Assembly (NCBI RefSeq): GCF_000814005.1
Contig: NZ_JWLK01000001.1
Span: forward strand, 620,001-684,000
Length of the DNA: 64,000 bases
Origin: Ruegeria sp. ANG-S4
Lineage (GTDB): Bacteria; Pseudomonadota; Alphaproteobacteria; Rhodobacterales; Rhodobacteraceae
Direction of reading: 5' to 3'
The notes beneath the pieces were generated by a model. It ran no database searches, was not told the origin of the DNA, and saw only the letters and a list, made by a program, of their open reading frames with translations. Each line of letters begins with the position of its first letter. Positions within the stretch are counted from its first letter, which is position 1. Below are positions 27,006 to 36,334 of this stretch, piece after piece. A program made the position numbers and the translations under genes.

Positions 27006-27883
27006 CAGCGTCCTTTCAGCCGAGGATCGAACACGTCCCGCAGCGTCTCACCCAGGAAAGTAAAGCCCAGCGTTGTGATGATGATCGGCACACCGCCTGC
27101 AATCGCGATCCAGGCGGTGTCTCGAATATTGGTGAACCCGTCATTCAGGATCGAGCCCCAGCTTGGTGTGGGCGGGCGCACGCCGAGGCCCAGAAAGCTC
27201 ATCCCCGCTTCGATGCCGATCACGACCGGAATGTCCATTGAGGCGAGTATGACCAGCGGCCCGATCACATTCGGAAGGATGTGAACACGCAGGATACGCG
27301 CCGAAGACGCGCCCATGCTTTGCGCCGCCGTGACGTATTCCGAGGTTTTCAGTGCTATGGTTTGGGTGCGAATGATCCGCGCGTAACCGGGCACGGTCAC
27401 CAGAACGACGACGACCATGACGGCAGTCAGCGACGGCCCCATCAACGTGACCAGAGCAAGGGCCAACATAACGGTCGGAAAGCTTTTCATCGCGTCGAAC
27501 AGCAGGATCATCAGGTTGTCCAGCCAACGTGGCCCATAACCCGCGATCAGGCCCAGAATGATGCCGATGACCAGCGATACAGCAGTTGAGACCAGAGCCA
27601 CGAACAAGGCGATCCGTCCGCCGTAAAGCACGCGGGCAAACAGGTCGCGGCCCAGTTGATCAGTGCCCATCAGATGATCGGCGCTCGGTCCCTGAAACCT
27701 GTCACGAGGGTTGATTTTCGTTGGATCCCAACCGGTCAGCAGATCGGCAAACACAGCGCCAAAGATCACGAACAGTACAAGAAACAATCCCAGCGCACCC
27801 AGCGGTTCGCGCAGGATTTTGCGGATCGGACGCCAAAGCTCGGCCATGCGCCCGGGGGCGGGGTTAGAAACTGCTTCTGACAC
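27005..27883 (-). CDS. oligopeptide ABC transporter permease (DppC type)
   Basis: 292 residues with an N-terminal OppC-type helix and five more membrane helices. MGTDQLGRDLFARVLYGGR and the EAA loop (AAQSMGASSARILRVHILPNVIGPL) are characteristic. It overlaps the upstream DppB-type gene by 20 bases and pairs with it to form the membrane channel. Confidence 0.94.
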   Translation of the reverse strand: MSEAVSNPAPGRMAELWRPIRKILREPLGALGLFLVLFVIFGAVFADLLTGWDPTKINPRDRFQGPSADHLMGTDQLGRDLFARVLYGGRIALFVALVSTAVSLVIGIILGLIAGYGPRWLDNLMILLFDAMKSFPTVMLALALVTLMGPSLTAVMVVVVLVTVPGYARIIRTQTIALKTSEYVTAAQSMGASSARILRVHILPNVIGPLVILASMDIPVVIGIEAGMSFLGLGVRPPTPSWGSILNDGFTNIRDTAWIAIAGGVPIIITTLGFTFLGETLRDVFDPRLKGR

Positions 27884-28808
27884 GAGGATCCAAAGCTCCG
27901 ATGATGAGGTCCGCCAACAGGTTGAGCAGAACGAAGAGGACTGTTGTGATCAGCACGGTACCTGTCACGATGGGGAAGTTGCGGGTCAGGATCGCGTCAT
28001 AGACCAGCTTGCCCACGCCGGGGCGGGCAAAGACGATCTCGGCAAACACCGCCGAGGACAACATCTGACCGATGCCCACACCCAGCAAGGTGACCGTGGG
28101 CAGGATCGCAATCGACAGGGCGTAGCGGTATGTGATCGTCCGATCCGGCAGGCCAAAGGCGCGGGCGGTGCGGATATGGCTGGCTTCCAGCACTTCCAGC
28201 ATCGAAGCGCGGACCATGCGGGCGATGTAGCCGACCCAGCCCAAACCAACCGCCAGCGAGGGCAGGATCAGGTGGGTCAGTTGATCGCCAAGATTGCCCG
28301 GCTCGCCCGCGCCGATGGCAGGCAACCAGCGCAATTCGACAGCAAAGATGAGCAGCGCATAAATCGCGATCACGAATGAAGGCACCGCAATCACGGCGAC
28401 AGATAGGATGCCAACAACCCGGTCGGCCCAACTGCCGCGGCTGACGGCTGCCCAGCAGCCCAGCGGAATGCCCAATGCGACCGACCAAGTGATGCCGCCG
28501 ACGATCAGGGCCAGAGTGTAGGGGAGTTGTTCAAACACGACCGTGGTAACCGGACGGCCCGACAGAACCTCGTCACCCAGATCACCCGTCCAGGCGCCGA
28601 TGTAGAAATTCCAGAACTGAACCAGAACCGGCTGGTTCAGTCCCATCTTTTCGCGCAGGGCGGCGCGCATTTCCTCGGTTGCCCGAGGCCCCAGAGCGAC
28701 CGAGGCCGGGTCGCCTGGGATCAGGTAGATCATGCAAAACAGCAGGAACATGGCGACCGAAACGATCGCAGCGGCCAGCCCAAGCCGTTTGAAAAAATAG
28801 CTCAGCAT
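27864..28808 (-). CDS. oligopeptide ABC transporter permease (DppB type)
   Basis: 314 residues with six predicted helices. The N-terminal FFKRLGLAAAIV segment, PGDPASVALG, and the EAA loop HIRTARAFGLPDRTITYRYALSIAILP identify the DppB/OppB half. It starts 55 bases after the substrate-binding protein gene, with an intervening hairpin that may lower its expression relative to the binding protein. Confidence 0.94.
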   Translation of the reverse strand: MLSYFFKRLGLAAAIVSVAMFLLFCMIYLIPGDPASVALGPRATEEMRAALREKMGLNQPVLVQFWNFYIGAWTGDLGDEVLSGRPVTTVVFEQLPYTLALIVGGITWSVALGIPLGCWAAVSRGSWADRVVGILSVAVIAVPSFVIAIYALLIFAVELRWLPAIGAGEPGNLGDQLTHLILPSLAVGLGWVGYIARMVRASMLEVLEASHIRTARAFGLPDRTITYRYALSIAILPTVTLLGVGIGQMLSSAVFAEIVFARPGVGKLVYDAILTRNFPIVTGTVLITTVLFVLLNLLADLIIGALDPRVRSSF

Positions 28809-28829
28809 ACGCCCCCCCTATAGGCCGTG

Positions 28830-28853
28830 CGGGCGGCAGTCTTACGCCGCCCG
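28830..28853 (-). terminator. intercistronic hairpin after the substrate-binding protein gene
   Basis: Perfect 8-bp inverted repeat CGGGCGGC / GCCGCCCG with an 8-base loop between the binding-protein and DppB genes. No T-run. Such hairpins usually stabilise or attenuate so that the binding protein is made in excess over the permease. Confidence 0.55.
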
Positions 28854-28863
28854 TTTGCGTGGA

Positions 28864-30423
28864 TCAGGCGGGTTTGAACAGCGGAAGCAGCGGTTCGCCA
28901 TTCGGCTTGAGGCCCGGAGCAACGGTATCCTTGTGGATAAGGCCGACCACCTCATGCGTCAGGAAGACATAGCACCCGCTTTCATCCATGAGACCTTGCA
29001 TCTTCTTGTAGATCTCATCGCGCTTGGCCGGATCGCTTTCGACCAGACCTTCCTCGTGCAGGGCCTTGTAGTCCTCGTTGTTGAACCGTTCCCAATTCCA
29101 GACACCGACCTGTTCCGGCGTGAACCAGACCGTTGCCCAACTTGGGTCAGGGTTCATCGAGAACCGGCTGAGCACCAGTTGCAGGTTCATGAAATAATCC
29201 CCGTCCTTCGAGCCGAGCGTCCAGAACGTACCACTGTCGTTCTGCTTGATCTCGCAGGTGATGCCGACCTCGGCCAGATTGGCCTGAATGACCTGAGCGG
29301 CTGTCAGCCGTTCAGACTGATTTAGGATGTCCAAGGTAACGGTCATACCTTCGGCGCCAGCTTCGGCCAGCAACTCGCGCGCCTTGTCGGGGTCGTAATC
29401 GTAGGTCACGCTGTCCCGGCTGCCCGGCAGGCCCGGCGCGATGATGCCGTTGCCCACGGCGGCGGCGCCGAAATAGGCGGCATCAACGACCGTCTGCCGG
29501 TCAATCGCATGCTGTATGGCACGGCGGATGCGGACATCCTTCAACGCTTCGTTGTCCTGGTTCATGCCCAGCCAGACATATGCCAGCGAGGGTTTCTCTT
29601 CGACCACAGACCCTGCAGGCGGGTTTTCCTTGAGACGCGGCAGCGAGGATACCGAGGTCCAGGTGTAGTCCAGATCGCCCGCTTCAAACCCCAGTTCGGC
29701 GGTCGAGGGGTCCTCGATCGGTAGGATGTGGATTTCCTCATACCCGCCCGGCTCATACGCCCAGTCCGGGTTGCGTTTCAGAACCGTTTTCTGTTTGGGG
29801 ACCCATTCGGTCAGGATGTACTGACCGGATTGCGCCACCGGCTCGGACCCGATCTTGCCGCCGATTTCCTCGACCGCCTTCCGCGAGATGATGCAGGATG
29901 CCGGCGTCGGCAGCGTGGTTGTCCAAAGCGGCACAAACTTGTTCTTCAGGTGGATCAGGCCCGACAGGTCATCTTTGACTTCAACCTCTTTCAGCGCGCT
30001 CCAATCCCCCGCATAGGGGCTTTCGTTGGCGGGATCAGCGATACGTTCAATCGAGAACTTCACGTCGTCTGCGGTCATTTGACCAAACCCGTCCGTGAAC
30101 CCGATGTTGTCGCGCAGTTTGAAGGCGATGGTCAGATCGTCCAGTTGCTCAATGCTTTCCACGGCCACCGGACGCCAGTTCCACTCGTCGCCCTGTTGGT
30201 TCGATACCAGCGGGGCATAGATCGAACGCATGATGTCAGCTTCGGGCAAAGCCAGCCAGAAAGCGGGGTCCAGAACCTGTAGGTCGCTGTAGGACCGGAT
30301 TGTCAGAACCGTTCCGTCCGCACTGACAGCCATATGCGGAAAGGCAAGGCTGGCCGCCCCCAATGCGCCGGCCCCCGCCAGTACGGACCGCCGTGAAACG
30401 TCCCCTTTGAAAATCGAACTCAT
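28864..30423 (-). CDS. oligopeptide ABC transporter substrate-binding protein
   Basis: 519 residues of the SBP family 5. The N-terminus SRRSVLAGAGALGAAS is a twin-arginine signal (cleavage near residue 34), so the protein is exported folded to the periplasm. Typical SBP_bac_5 features are TADDVKFSIERI and DVRIRRAIQHAIDRQTVVDA. It is the first gene of the eight-gene run ending in mlrC. The ligand is unknown; the downstream hydrolases point to a peptide-like or ester-bearing compound. Confidence 0.94.
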   Translation of the reverse strand: MSSIFKGDVSRRSVLAGAGALGAASLAFPHMAVSADGTVLTIRSYSDLQVLDPAFWLALPEADIMRSIYAPLVSNQQGDEWNWRPVAVESIEQLDDLTIAFKLRDNIGFTDGFGQMTADDVKFSIERIADPANESPYAGDWSALKEVEVKDDLSGLIHLKNKFVPLWTTTLPTPASCIISRKAVEEIGGKIGSEPVAQSGQYILTEWVPKQKTVLKRNPDWAYEPGGYEEIHILPIEDPSTAELGFEAGDLDYTWTSVSSLPRLKENPPAGSVVEEKPSLAYVWLGMNQDNEALKDVRIRRAIQHAIDRQTVVDAAYFGAAAVGNGIIAPGLPGSRDSVTYDYDPDKARELLAEAGAEGMTVTLDILNQSERLTAAQVIQANLAEVGITCEIKQNDSGTFWTLGSKDGDYFMNLQLVLSRFSMNPDPSWATVWFTPEQVGVWNWERFNNEDYKALHEEGLVESDPAKRDEIYKKMQGLMDESGCYVFLTHEVVGLIHKDTVAPGLKPNGEPLLPLFKPA

Positions 30424-30514
30424 TTGCTTACTCCCTGTTTGTCTTCGTGTCCGGGCATTCGTCCGGTTTGGTTGCTTGCAGGCATGTGCCCGCGACTTCA
30501 GGTGCCAGCAGGCG

Positions 30515-31207
30515 TTATCCGTTCTTTTTCTTGTGTGACTGTGGCAGTTGATCTGCGCTGCCCAAGGCTGAAAACCTTGGAATGATGACGGGTGAGTTCA
30601 CCCAGATCATGCGTGCGGGTTGGTCTGATACGTTGCGAAGCACATGCAGAATTTCGCCCGGGAAACTGAAACTGTCCCCTGCGCGCAAAGTGACGGTTTC
30701 TTCCTCTAGTACGAGTTCGAGTTCGCCGTTCAGAATGACACCGTGCATTTCGCCGTCGCGCGAAAAGTACTGGTCGATGACCTGTTCGGAATAAGGGCGA
30801 TAATCCGAAACGCCCAAACAGAACCCGCCGCCGATTGAACTGGAAAGCAGCTGATCCGCATAGCCCGATTGTTCGATCGGTTCGTCATAGAGCAGGTTCA
30901 GATTTCGGCGGTTGGATTGGCGCACGACATAGGCGCGCTCCAATGGGCCAGAGCCCGGGCGATGATTGAAGAACCATTCCTCGGGCACGCCAAGGGCGTC
31001 TGCGATGCGTGAGATCTTGTTCAGCGACGCGCTGACCGTTCCGCGCTCAATCGCGCTGAGGTGGCTGATCGAAACACCGCTGCTCGTGGCCAGCTCGGCC
31101 AGTGTCATCTGCCGGGCTTTGCGCAGCTGGCGCACCTCAGCCCCGAAGGCTGCCAGACCCTCTTCGCTTGCAGTGCGGGTTTGCTTTTTCGATGCGCCCT
31201 GGCTCAC
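30515..31207 (-). CDS. XRE-cupin transcriptional regulator (copy 1)
   Basis: 230 residues. An N-terminal XRE helix-turn-helix (about 18-75: LRKARQMTLAELATSSGVSISHLSAIERG) is joined to a C-terminal cupin barrel (about 150-215: GEMHGVILNGELELVLEEE, LRAGDSFSFPGEILH). The protein lies 91 bases upstream of the substrate-binding protein gene on the same strand and likely controls the operon. It is clearly paralogous to the regulator at 33372-34034, including the linker LLSSSIGG. An inverted repeat 47-66 bases upstream of its start may be its operator. Confidence 0.92.
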   Translation of the reverse strand: MSQGASKKQTRTASEEGLAAFGAEVRQLRKARQMTLAELATSSGVSISHLSAIERGTVSASLNKISRIADALGVPEEWFFNHRPGSGPLERAYVVRQSNRRNLNLLYDEPIEQSGYADQLLSSSIGGGFCLGVSDYRPYSEQVIDQYFSRDGEMHGVILNGELELVLEEETVTLRAGDSFSFPGEILHVLRNVSDQPARMIWVNSPVIIPRFSALGSADQLPQSHKKKNG

Positions 31208-31253
31208 GAATCCTCCCTTCGGTCGCTGGGTGATTTGGGAATGCTACGACAGT

Positions 31254-31273
31254 TTTTCTTTTTCGCAAGAAAA
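31254..31273. promoter_or_regulatory. inverted repeat upstream of XRE-cupin copy 1
   Basis: TTTTCTT-N6-AAGAAAA, a perfect 7-bp repeat in the 128-base gap between the oxidoreductase gene and the regulator. Its placement and A/T-rich character suit an XRE operator. Confidence 0.45.
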
Positions 31274-31335
31274 TTCGGTGATTTTTCCTTTATTGGCGGT
31301 TTACGTTTTCAACAGACTCGCGTTTCCAGTGTTCG

Positions 31336-33375
31336 CTACCACCGAAGACCGAACCGAAGCGCATCGTAGATGGCGGCGTGAATGTTGCGCGCCGATACGG
31401 CGTCACCGATGCGATACAAGTCAAAGTCAGCGGTGGGGTTTGTCTGCGGAAAAAGGCTGCCCGAGCCTGAAACGAGCGCACCGTGATCCACAGCCCCGCG
31501 GTTGCGTGATATGGGTTTAAGATCAAAGTAAAGGTCATCCAGCGGCAAGATGCCTTGATTGACAATCACTTGATCGTAAACCTTTTTTTCAACCAGATCT
31601 GAATAGTCGGTCCCGATGAGGGCCTGCAATTGATTGCCGGAATTTTTGATCGCTGTCAGTGTTCGGGTGACGGTGAACGTTGCCCCGGTCTTTTGCAATG
31701 AGCGCATATAGGGCACCAGATTCATCCCCATCACTTCCGGCGCAAAGCTGCGATCACGGGTCATGATTTCAACTCTTGCACCTGCGGCGGCGATCACTTC
31801 GGCGGCCATCAATGCCGGGTGATCACCGGCATCGTCGTAGACCAGCACGTTTTCGCCCGGCCGCACGTCACCGGAAAGGATATCCCATGCGGTAATCGCC
31901 AGATCGTTACCCGAATCGAGGATCGTGGTTTCGGGTAGCCCGCCGGTCGCGATTACCACCATATCCGGGGACAGGGTGGTCACGTCGTCGACATCCGCGA
32001 AGGTGTTGAAGTGGAAGCTGACATCCCGTGCGGCGCATTGGGCCATGCGCCAGTCGATGATGCCAATCATCTCGGCCCGCCTTTTGGATTGTGCTGTCAG
32101 GCGAATTTGCCCACCGGGTTCTGGCGCGGCTTCAAGAACTGTCACGTCGTGTCCACGCTCTGCGGCCACCCGCGCGGCTTCCAGACCCGCGGGACCTGCG
32201 CCTACGATGACCACACGACGGCGTTGTTCTGCTGCAGGGATCACATGCGGCATCGACAGCTCGCGCCCCGTAGCTGGGTTGTGGATGCACAACGCTTCTC
32301 CGGCCTGATAGATTCGATCCAGGCAATACGTCGCACCGACACAGGGCCTGATGTCATCTTCCTGTCCGGCCTCAATCTTGGACACAATCATTGGATCGGC
32401 CATATGCGCCCGAGTCATTCCAACCATGTCCAAAAGCCCGGTCGCAACGGCGTGTCGGGCCGTGGCCACATCCGGGATGCGCGACGCGTGGAAAGTCGGC
32501 ATTCCGATCTCGGCCTTTACCCGTCCGGCGAAGTCCAGATGCGGCGCGCTTTTCATGCCCTGCACCGGGATCACATCCGTCATCGCCGGGTCAGTGTGAA
32601 TGCGGCCCCGAATGACGTTGAGGAAATCGACCTGACCGCTGTCGCGCAGCTTACGGGCAATCTCGAGCCCTTCCTGTTCGGTGATGCCACCCTGCTGGAC
32701 CTCATCGGCGGTATAGCGCACCCCGACGATGAAATCGGGACCAACGCGGTCCCGGATCGCATCCAGAACCATGAAGCCAAAATGCAAACGGTTGCCCAAA
32801 TCGCCGCCGAACGGTGCATCCATCGTGTTGGTCAGGGGCGACCAGAACTGGTCCAGCAGATGCCCGTATGCCTGCAGTTCAATTCCGTCGAGACCCGCGG
32901 CTTGCATACGTTCTGCAGCATCGGCGTAGTCGGTCACGATCCGGGCGATGTCATAATCCTCGACTTTCTTTGGGAAGGCTCGGTGCGCCGGTTCACGGTG
33001 GTGTGAGGGTGAGACTGAGGGCAGCCAATCCCCTTTGTTCCAGCCTGTGCGCCGCCCCAGATGGGTCAATTGGATCATGACCGCGCATCCATGTGCGTGG
33101 CAGGCGTCTGTCAGCTCGCCCATCCATCGAACAACCTCGTCTTTGTAGGCGAGTATGTTGTTGAAAACCGGCGGACTGTCGCGACTGACAGTGGCCGAGC
33201 CTGCGGTCATTGTCATCGCAACGCCCGCCTTGGCGCGCACCTCGTGATAAGCGCGATAGCGTTCCTTGGGCATGCCGTCTTCGGGATAGGCGGGTTCATG
33301 ACTGGTTGTCATGATCCTGTTCTTCAGGGTCAGGTGTTTCAGCTGGTAAGGCTGCAACAGAACATCGCGGCTCAT
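31336..33375 (-). CDS. FMN/Fe-S/FAD oxidoreductase (dimethylglycine/N-methylproline demethylase-like)
   Basis: 679 residues. An old-yellow-enzyme TIM barrel (about 1-340; SHEPAYPEDG, MIQLTHLGRRTG) is followed by a cysteine cluster region (about 345-370) and a C-terminal FAD/NAD-binding half (VVIVGAGPAGLEAARVAAERGH, then VLVYDDAGDHPA). This is the layout of trimethylamine dehydrogenase, 2,4-dienoyl-CoA reductase and N-demethylases. The cluster reads CVGATYC then x11-C, with alanine where the second cysteine ligand of trimethylamine dehydrogenase stands. It overlaps the upstream XRE-cupin gene by 4 bases, so regulator and enzyme are co-expressed. Substrate unknown, likely an N-methylated amino acid or similar. 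Confidence 0.87.
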   Translation of the reverse strand: MSRDVLLQPYQLKHLTLKNRIMTTSHEPAYPEDGMPKERYRAYHEVRAKAGVAMTMTAGSATVSRDSPPVFNNILAYKDEVVRWMGELTDACHAHGCAVMIQLTHLGRRTGWNKGDWLPSVSPSHHREPAHRAFPKKVEDYDIARIVTDYADAAERMQAAGLDGIELQAYGHLLDQFWSPLTNTMDAPFGGDLGNRLHFGFMVLDAIRDRVGPDFIVGVRYTADEVQQGGITEQEGLEIARKLRDSGQVDFLNVIRGRIHTDPAMTDVIPVQGMKSAPHLDFAGRVKAEIGMPTFHASRIPDVATARHAVATGLLDMVGMTRAHMADPMIVSKIEAGQEDDIRPCVGATYCLDRIYQAGEALCIHNPATGRELSMPHVIPAAEQRRRVVIVGAGPAGLEAARVAAERGHDVTVLEAAPEPGGQIRLTAQSKRRAEMIGIIDWRMAQCAARDVSFHFNTFADVDDVTTLSPDMVVIATGGLPETTILDSGNDLAITAWDILSGDVRPGENVLVYDDAGDHPALMAAEVIAAAGARVEIMTRDRSFAPEVMGMNLVPYMRSLQKTGATFTVTRTLTAIKNSGNQLQALIGTDYSDLVEKKVYDQVIVNQGILPLDDLYFDLKPISRNRGAVDHGALVSGSGSLFPQTNPTADFDLYRIGDAVSARNIHAAIYDALRFGLRW

Positions 33376-34034
33376 GACGAAGTATCGCGGTCAGAAACAG
33401 GTGGGGCCACCACGTCTTTTGGAATGACAACAGGCGATACGGCCCAGATCAATCGGCATACGCGATCCGTCCGATTGCGGGCATGGTGGGGAATGCGCGC
33501 GTCAAAGCTGTAGCTGTCACCGGCGCGAAGCGTGATGAACTCGTCCCCGATCTGCATTTCCAACTCGCCTTCCAGGACCAACCCGTGTTCTTCTCCCTCG
33601 TGTTTTTGCAAGGGCTCTTCCGGGCGTTCCGCAAGCGGCGCGTACACCGCAAGCCCCATATAGAACTGACCGCCGATAGAGCTGGAGAGCAGGTGATCGG
33701 TATATCCCAATTCGGCCGCGTTCTGGCCATACAACGTGTTCAGGGTACGACGGTTTTGCGAGCGTACGACAAAGGCCTGCTCCATCGGACCCGACCCGGC
33801 GCGGCGCGCAAAAAACCAATCGGGCGTTACGCTGAGCGCATTGGCGATGGCCTGCAATACGTCCACCGAAGGTTTCGAGACACCGCGTTCAATTGCTGAC
33901 ACGTGGCTCAACGATATCCCGGCCTCCTCACTTAACTGCTTGAGGGTGAGCCCGCGGGCTTTGCGCAGCTGCCGCACCTCGCTTCCCAATGAAGAAATCG
34001 CGGACGGCAAAGCGATGACGTTGTCGGTTGACAT
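33372..34034 (-). CDS. XRE-cupin transcriptional regulator (copy 2)
   Basis: 220 residues with the same order as copy 1: XRE helix-turn-helix (about 14-75, LRKARGLTLKQLSEEAGISLSHVSAIERG) then a cupin (EEHGLVLEGELEMQIGDE, LRAGDSYSFDARIPHHARN). The ATG of the oxidoreductase overlaps its stop. It is divergent from the second CocE hydrolase across 166 bases that contain a perfect 10-bp inverted repeat, so it probably regulates both directions. Confidence 0.92.
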   Translation of the reverse strand: MSTDNVIALPSAISSLGSEVRQLRKARGLTLKQLSEEAGISLSHVSAIERGVSKPSVDVLQAIANALSVTPDWFFARRAGSGPMEQAFVVRSQNRRTLNTLYGQNAAELGYTDHLLSSSIGGQFYMGLAVYAPLAERPEEPLQKHEGEEHGLVLEGELEMQIGDEFITLRAGDSYSFDARIPHHARNRTDRVCRLIWAVSPVVIPKDVVAPPVSDRDTSS

Positions 34035-34086
34035 ACTGCTCTCCGATTCAGGAGTGAGAGGTTTTTTCAGATAAAATTAAAATCAG

Positions 34087-34113
34087 AATAGAATTTTTCT
34101 GTCAAATTCTATT
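34087..34113. promoter_or_regulatory. candidate operator between XRE-cupin copy 2 and CocE copy 2
   Basis: AATAGAATTT-N7-AAATTCTATT, a perfect 10-bp inverted repeat in an A/T-rich divergent promoter. It is the strongest regulatory palindrome in the window and is well placed for an XRE dimer. Confidence 0.65.
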
Positions 34114-34200
34114 AAAGAATGAATTTGGTGACTCTGTTGCAAGGGGGAGGATGGATTTGCAGAACTTTGGCCAGACCCGAAACCTAAACGTCGGAACAGT

Positions 34201-36165
34201 ATGACAACGCAGACCGAAGATCTGTTTCAAGTGGATGAGACGGACCACCTGTGGATCGAAATGCCCGATGGTGTGCGGCTGGCGGCACGGCTGTGGCGTC
34301 CAGTGACGCAAAACCGCGTTCCGGCCATTCTCGAGTACATCCCCTACCGAAAAACCGATATGGTCCGCGCTCGGGATGAACGAAACCATCCGTATTTTGC
34401 AGCCAATGGGTATGCGTCCATTCGCGTCGACATGCGCGGGTCCGGCGACAGCGAGGGGCACATGCCAGACATGTATGCTCAGACCGAACTGGATGACGCC
34501 CGGCGGGTTATCGAGTGGCTGTCCGCGCAGCCATGGTGCAATGGTTGTGTCGGCATGTTTGGTACATCCTGGGGCGGGACTGCCTCACTGCAAGCAAGCG
34601 TTCGCGCCCCCGCGCAACTGAAGGCAGTCATTGCCGTTTGCGCGACCCATAACCGGTTCGAGGATGACATTCATTACATGGGCGGGTGCGTTTTGTCGGA
34701 CACGTTCGAATGGGGTGCAACGCTGCCGTCAATTCTTGCGTCGCCGCCTTCCGCCAACACCGGCGCGGATTGGACGTCGATATGGAGAGAACGGATTGAA
34801 CGCCTCTCGTTCTCATTGGAAAACTGGCTGCGGGAATGTGAAAACGGTGAATATTGGCGGCACGGTTCGGTCATTCATCAGGCAGACGCGCTTTCAGTTC
34901 CGATCTTGGCAGTCGGCGGTTGGAGCGATCGCTACTCGAACTCTGTCATGGCTCTGGTCAACGCACGCCCTGATCTGGTCTGGGGTGTTGTCGGCCCATG
35001 GGGGCACCACTATCCGGATCACGGATCGCCAGGGCCAGCAATTGGATTTCAAAAATTGGCCTTGGAATGGTGGGATCATTGGCTGAAACCAAGCCCACAA
35101 ACCGATCTGAACTGGCCGCGTCTTCGGGTTTGGCAGCGCGAATTTGACCAGCCAACAGATACTTTGCGGGAACGATCCGGTAAATGGGTCGAAACCGGCC
35201 CACCCAAGGCCGAGACCGTCGACGAAGTGCTGCCGCTGGCCTCGTTGGTGTCCAATAATCAAAACGCGCCCTGGAGCATTCCTGGCAACCCGACCGTGGG
35301 GCAGAGTGCGGGGGACACGGGGTACTTTGGCCGGGTTGGCGGGATGCCGCTGGATCAAGCTGCAGACGACACCCTTTCGCTGGTATTCGAAACCGCGCCG
35401 TTGCCGGAAGACATTGTAATTTATGGTGTGGCCGCTCTCAGTCTGGCTGGAAAGTCTATCGGTCAAGGGGGGCAAGTCATCGCCAGACTCAGCGAGGTGG
35501 ACGCAGACGGCGTTGCTGCACGCATTAGCTATGGCATCCGCAATCTGGAATTGGACGACGATCTGAAAAGAGGCCCGCATGTCGGACTGTCAGGCGCGTT
35601 CTCCGCAGAAGTTAGACTGCATTCGACAGCTTACCGTGTCCGCAAGGGGAACCGTATACGGTTGGCACTGTCCTTGTCCTGTTGGCCAATGGTTCACACC
35701 TGCGTTCCGACCGAGGAAATTCTGCTGGAAACGGGCACTTTGACTTTGCCCCTAATGGCAGCAGAGGCGCCCGACCTAGGGTCGCCCTTCCCGCCGCCGC
35801 AGGATTTGCCAAAGAAGAAGGCGCATTCAATCCATGCCCCAGAAGGCCTTGAGCGTTGGAGCCGTCGCGACGCCGATGCGGTAGAAATGGGCTGGCGCCA
35901 ACCACCGGTACGAACCACGTTTTTTAAACCTGGCGTCGTATTCGGTTATGAAACCAAAATGGTGCATCGTTTGAATGTGGCGGGGGTGGTCGTTCAGGAA
36001 ACACACGTCGATCATCAAATGACTTTTGATCGCGAAGACGGGGTCGCGGAGGTTTCCGTTACGCTGAACGCAAAAACCTCGAAAGGCGGGACATCCGTGG
36101 ACGCTGATTTGAACGTAACTTGGAATGGTAGACCCTTCGCAAGTCGGCATTGGCGCATTCCATAG
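34201..36165 (+). CDS. CocE/NonD family hydrolase, second copy
   Basis: 654 residues. Serine nucleophile in FGTSWGGTASL (S123), likely Asp of GGWSDRY and His of GPWGHHYPDHG, and a C-terminal jelly-roll domain. It is a paralogue of the hydrolase at 23006-25024 (shared ILEYIPYR, GYASIRVD, GPW-H, GDSxG) but clearly diverged. It is transcribed away from the XRE-cupin/oxidoreductase pair. No signal peptide; cytosolic. With the other copy it suggests two sequential or alternative hydrolyses of related substrates. Confidence 0.92.
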   Translation: MTTQTEDLFQVDETDHLWIEMPDGVRLAARLWRPVTQNRVPAILEYIPYRKTDMVRARDERNHPYFAANGYASIRVDMRGSGDSEGHMPDMYAQTELDDARRVIEWLSAQPWCNGCVGMFGTSWGGTASLQASVRAPAQLKAVIAVCATHNRFEDDIHYMGGCVLSDTFEWGATLPSILASPPSANTGADWTSIWRERIERLSFSLENWLRECENGEYWRHGSVIHQADALSVPILAVGGWSDRYSNSVMALVNARPDLVWGVVGPWGHHYPDHGSPGPAIGFQKLALEWWDHWLKPSPQTDLNWPRLRVWQREFDQPTDTLRERSGKWVETGPPKAETVDEVLPLASLVSNNQNAPWSIPGNPTVGQSAGDTGYFGRVGGMPLDQAADDTLSLVFETAPLPEDIVIYGVAALSLAGKSIGQGGQVIARLSEVDADGVAARISYGIRNLELDDDLKRGPHVGLSGAFSAEVRLHSTAYRVRKGNRIRLALSLSCWPMVHTCVPTEEILLETGTLTLPLMAAEAPDLGSPFPPPQDLPKKKAHSIHAPEGLERWSRRDADAVEMGWRQPPVRTTFFKPGVVFGYETKMVHRLNVAGVVVQETHVDHQMTFDREDGVAEVSVTLNAKTSKGGTSVDADLNVTWNGRPFASRHWRIP

Positions 36166-36334
36166 GCCAAGGACCCGTCCCTTCTAATTGCGTGGAAATG
36201 GGGGCTGGATCGCTCCTCAAATGTTGTGCCGTTTTGCGCCCAGCGTTCTGGTCGCCGACCGCCGTCGGCGGGTACTTTTGACCCACCCTAATGCAGTTTG
36301 TCGCAAATCCAAGTACATACCAAAGCTCGCGTCG

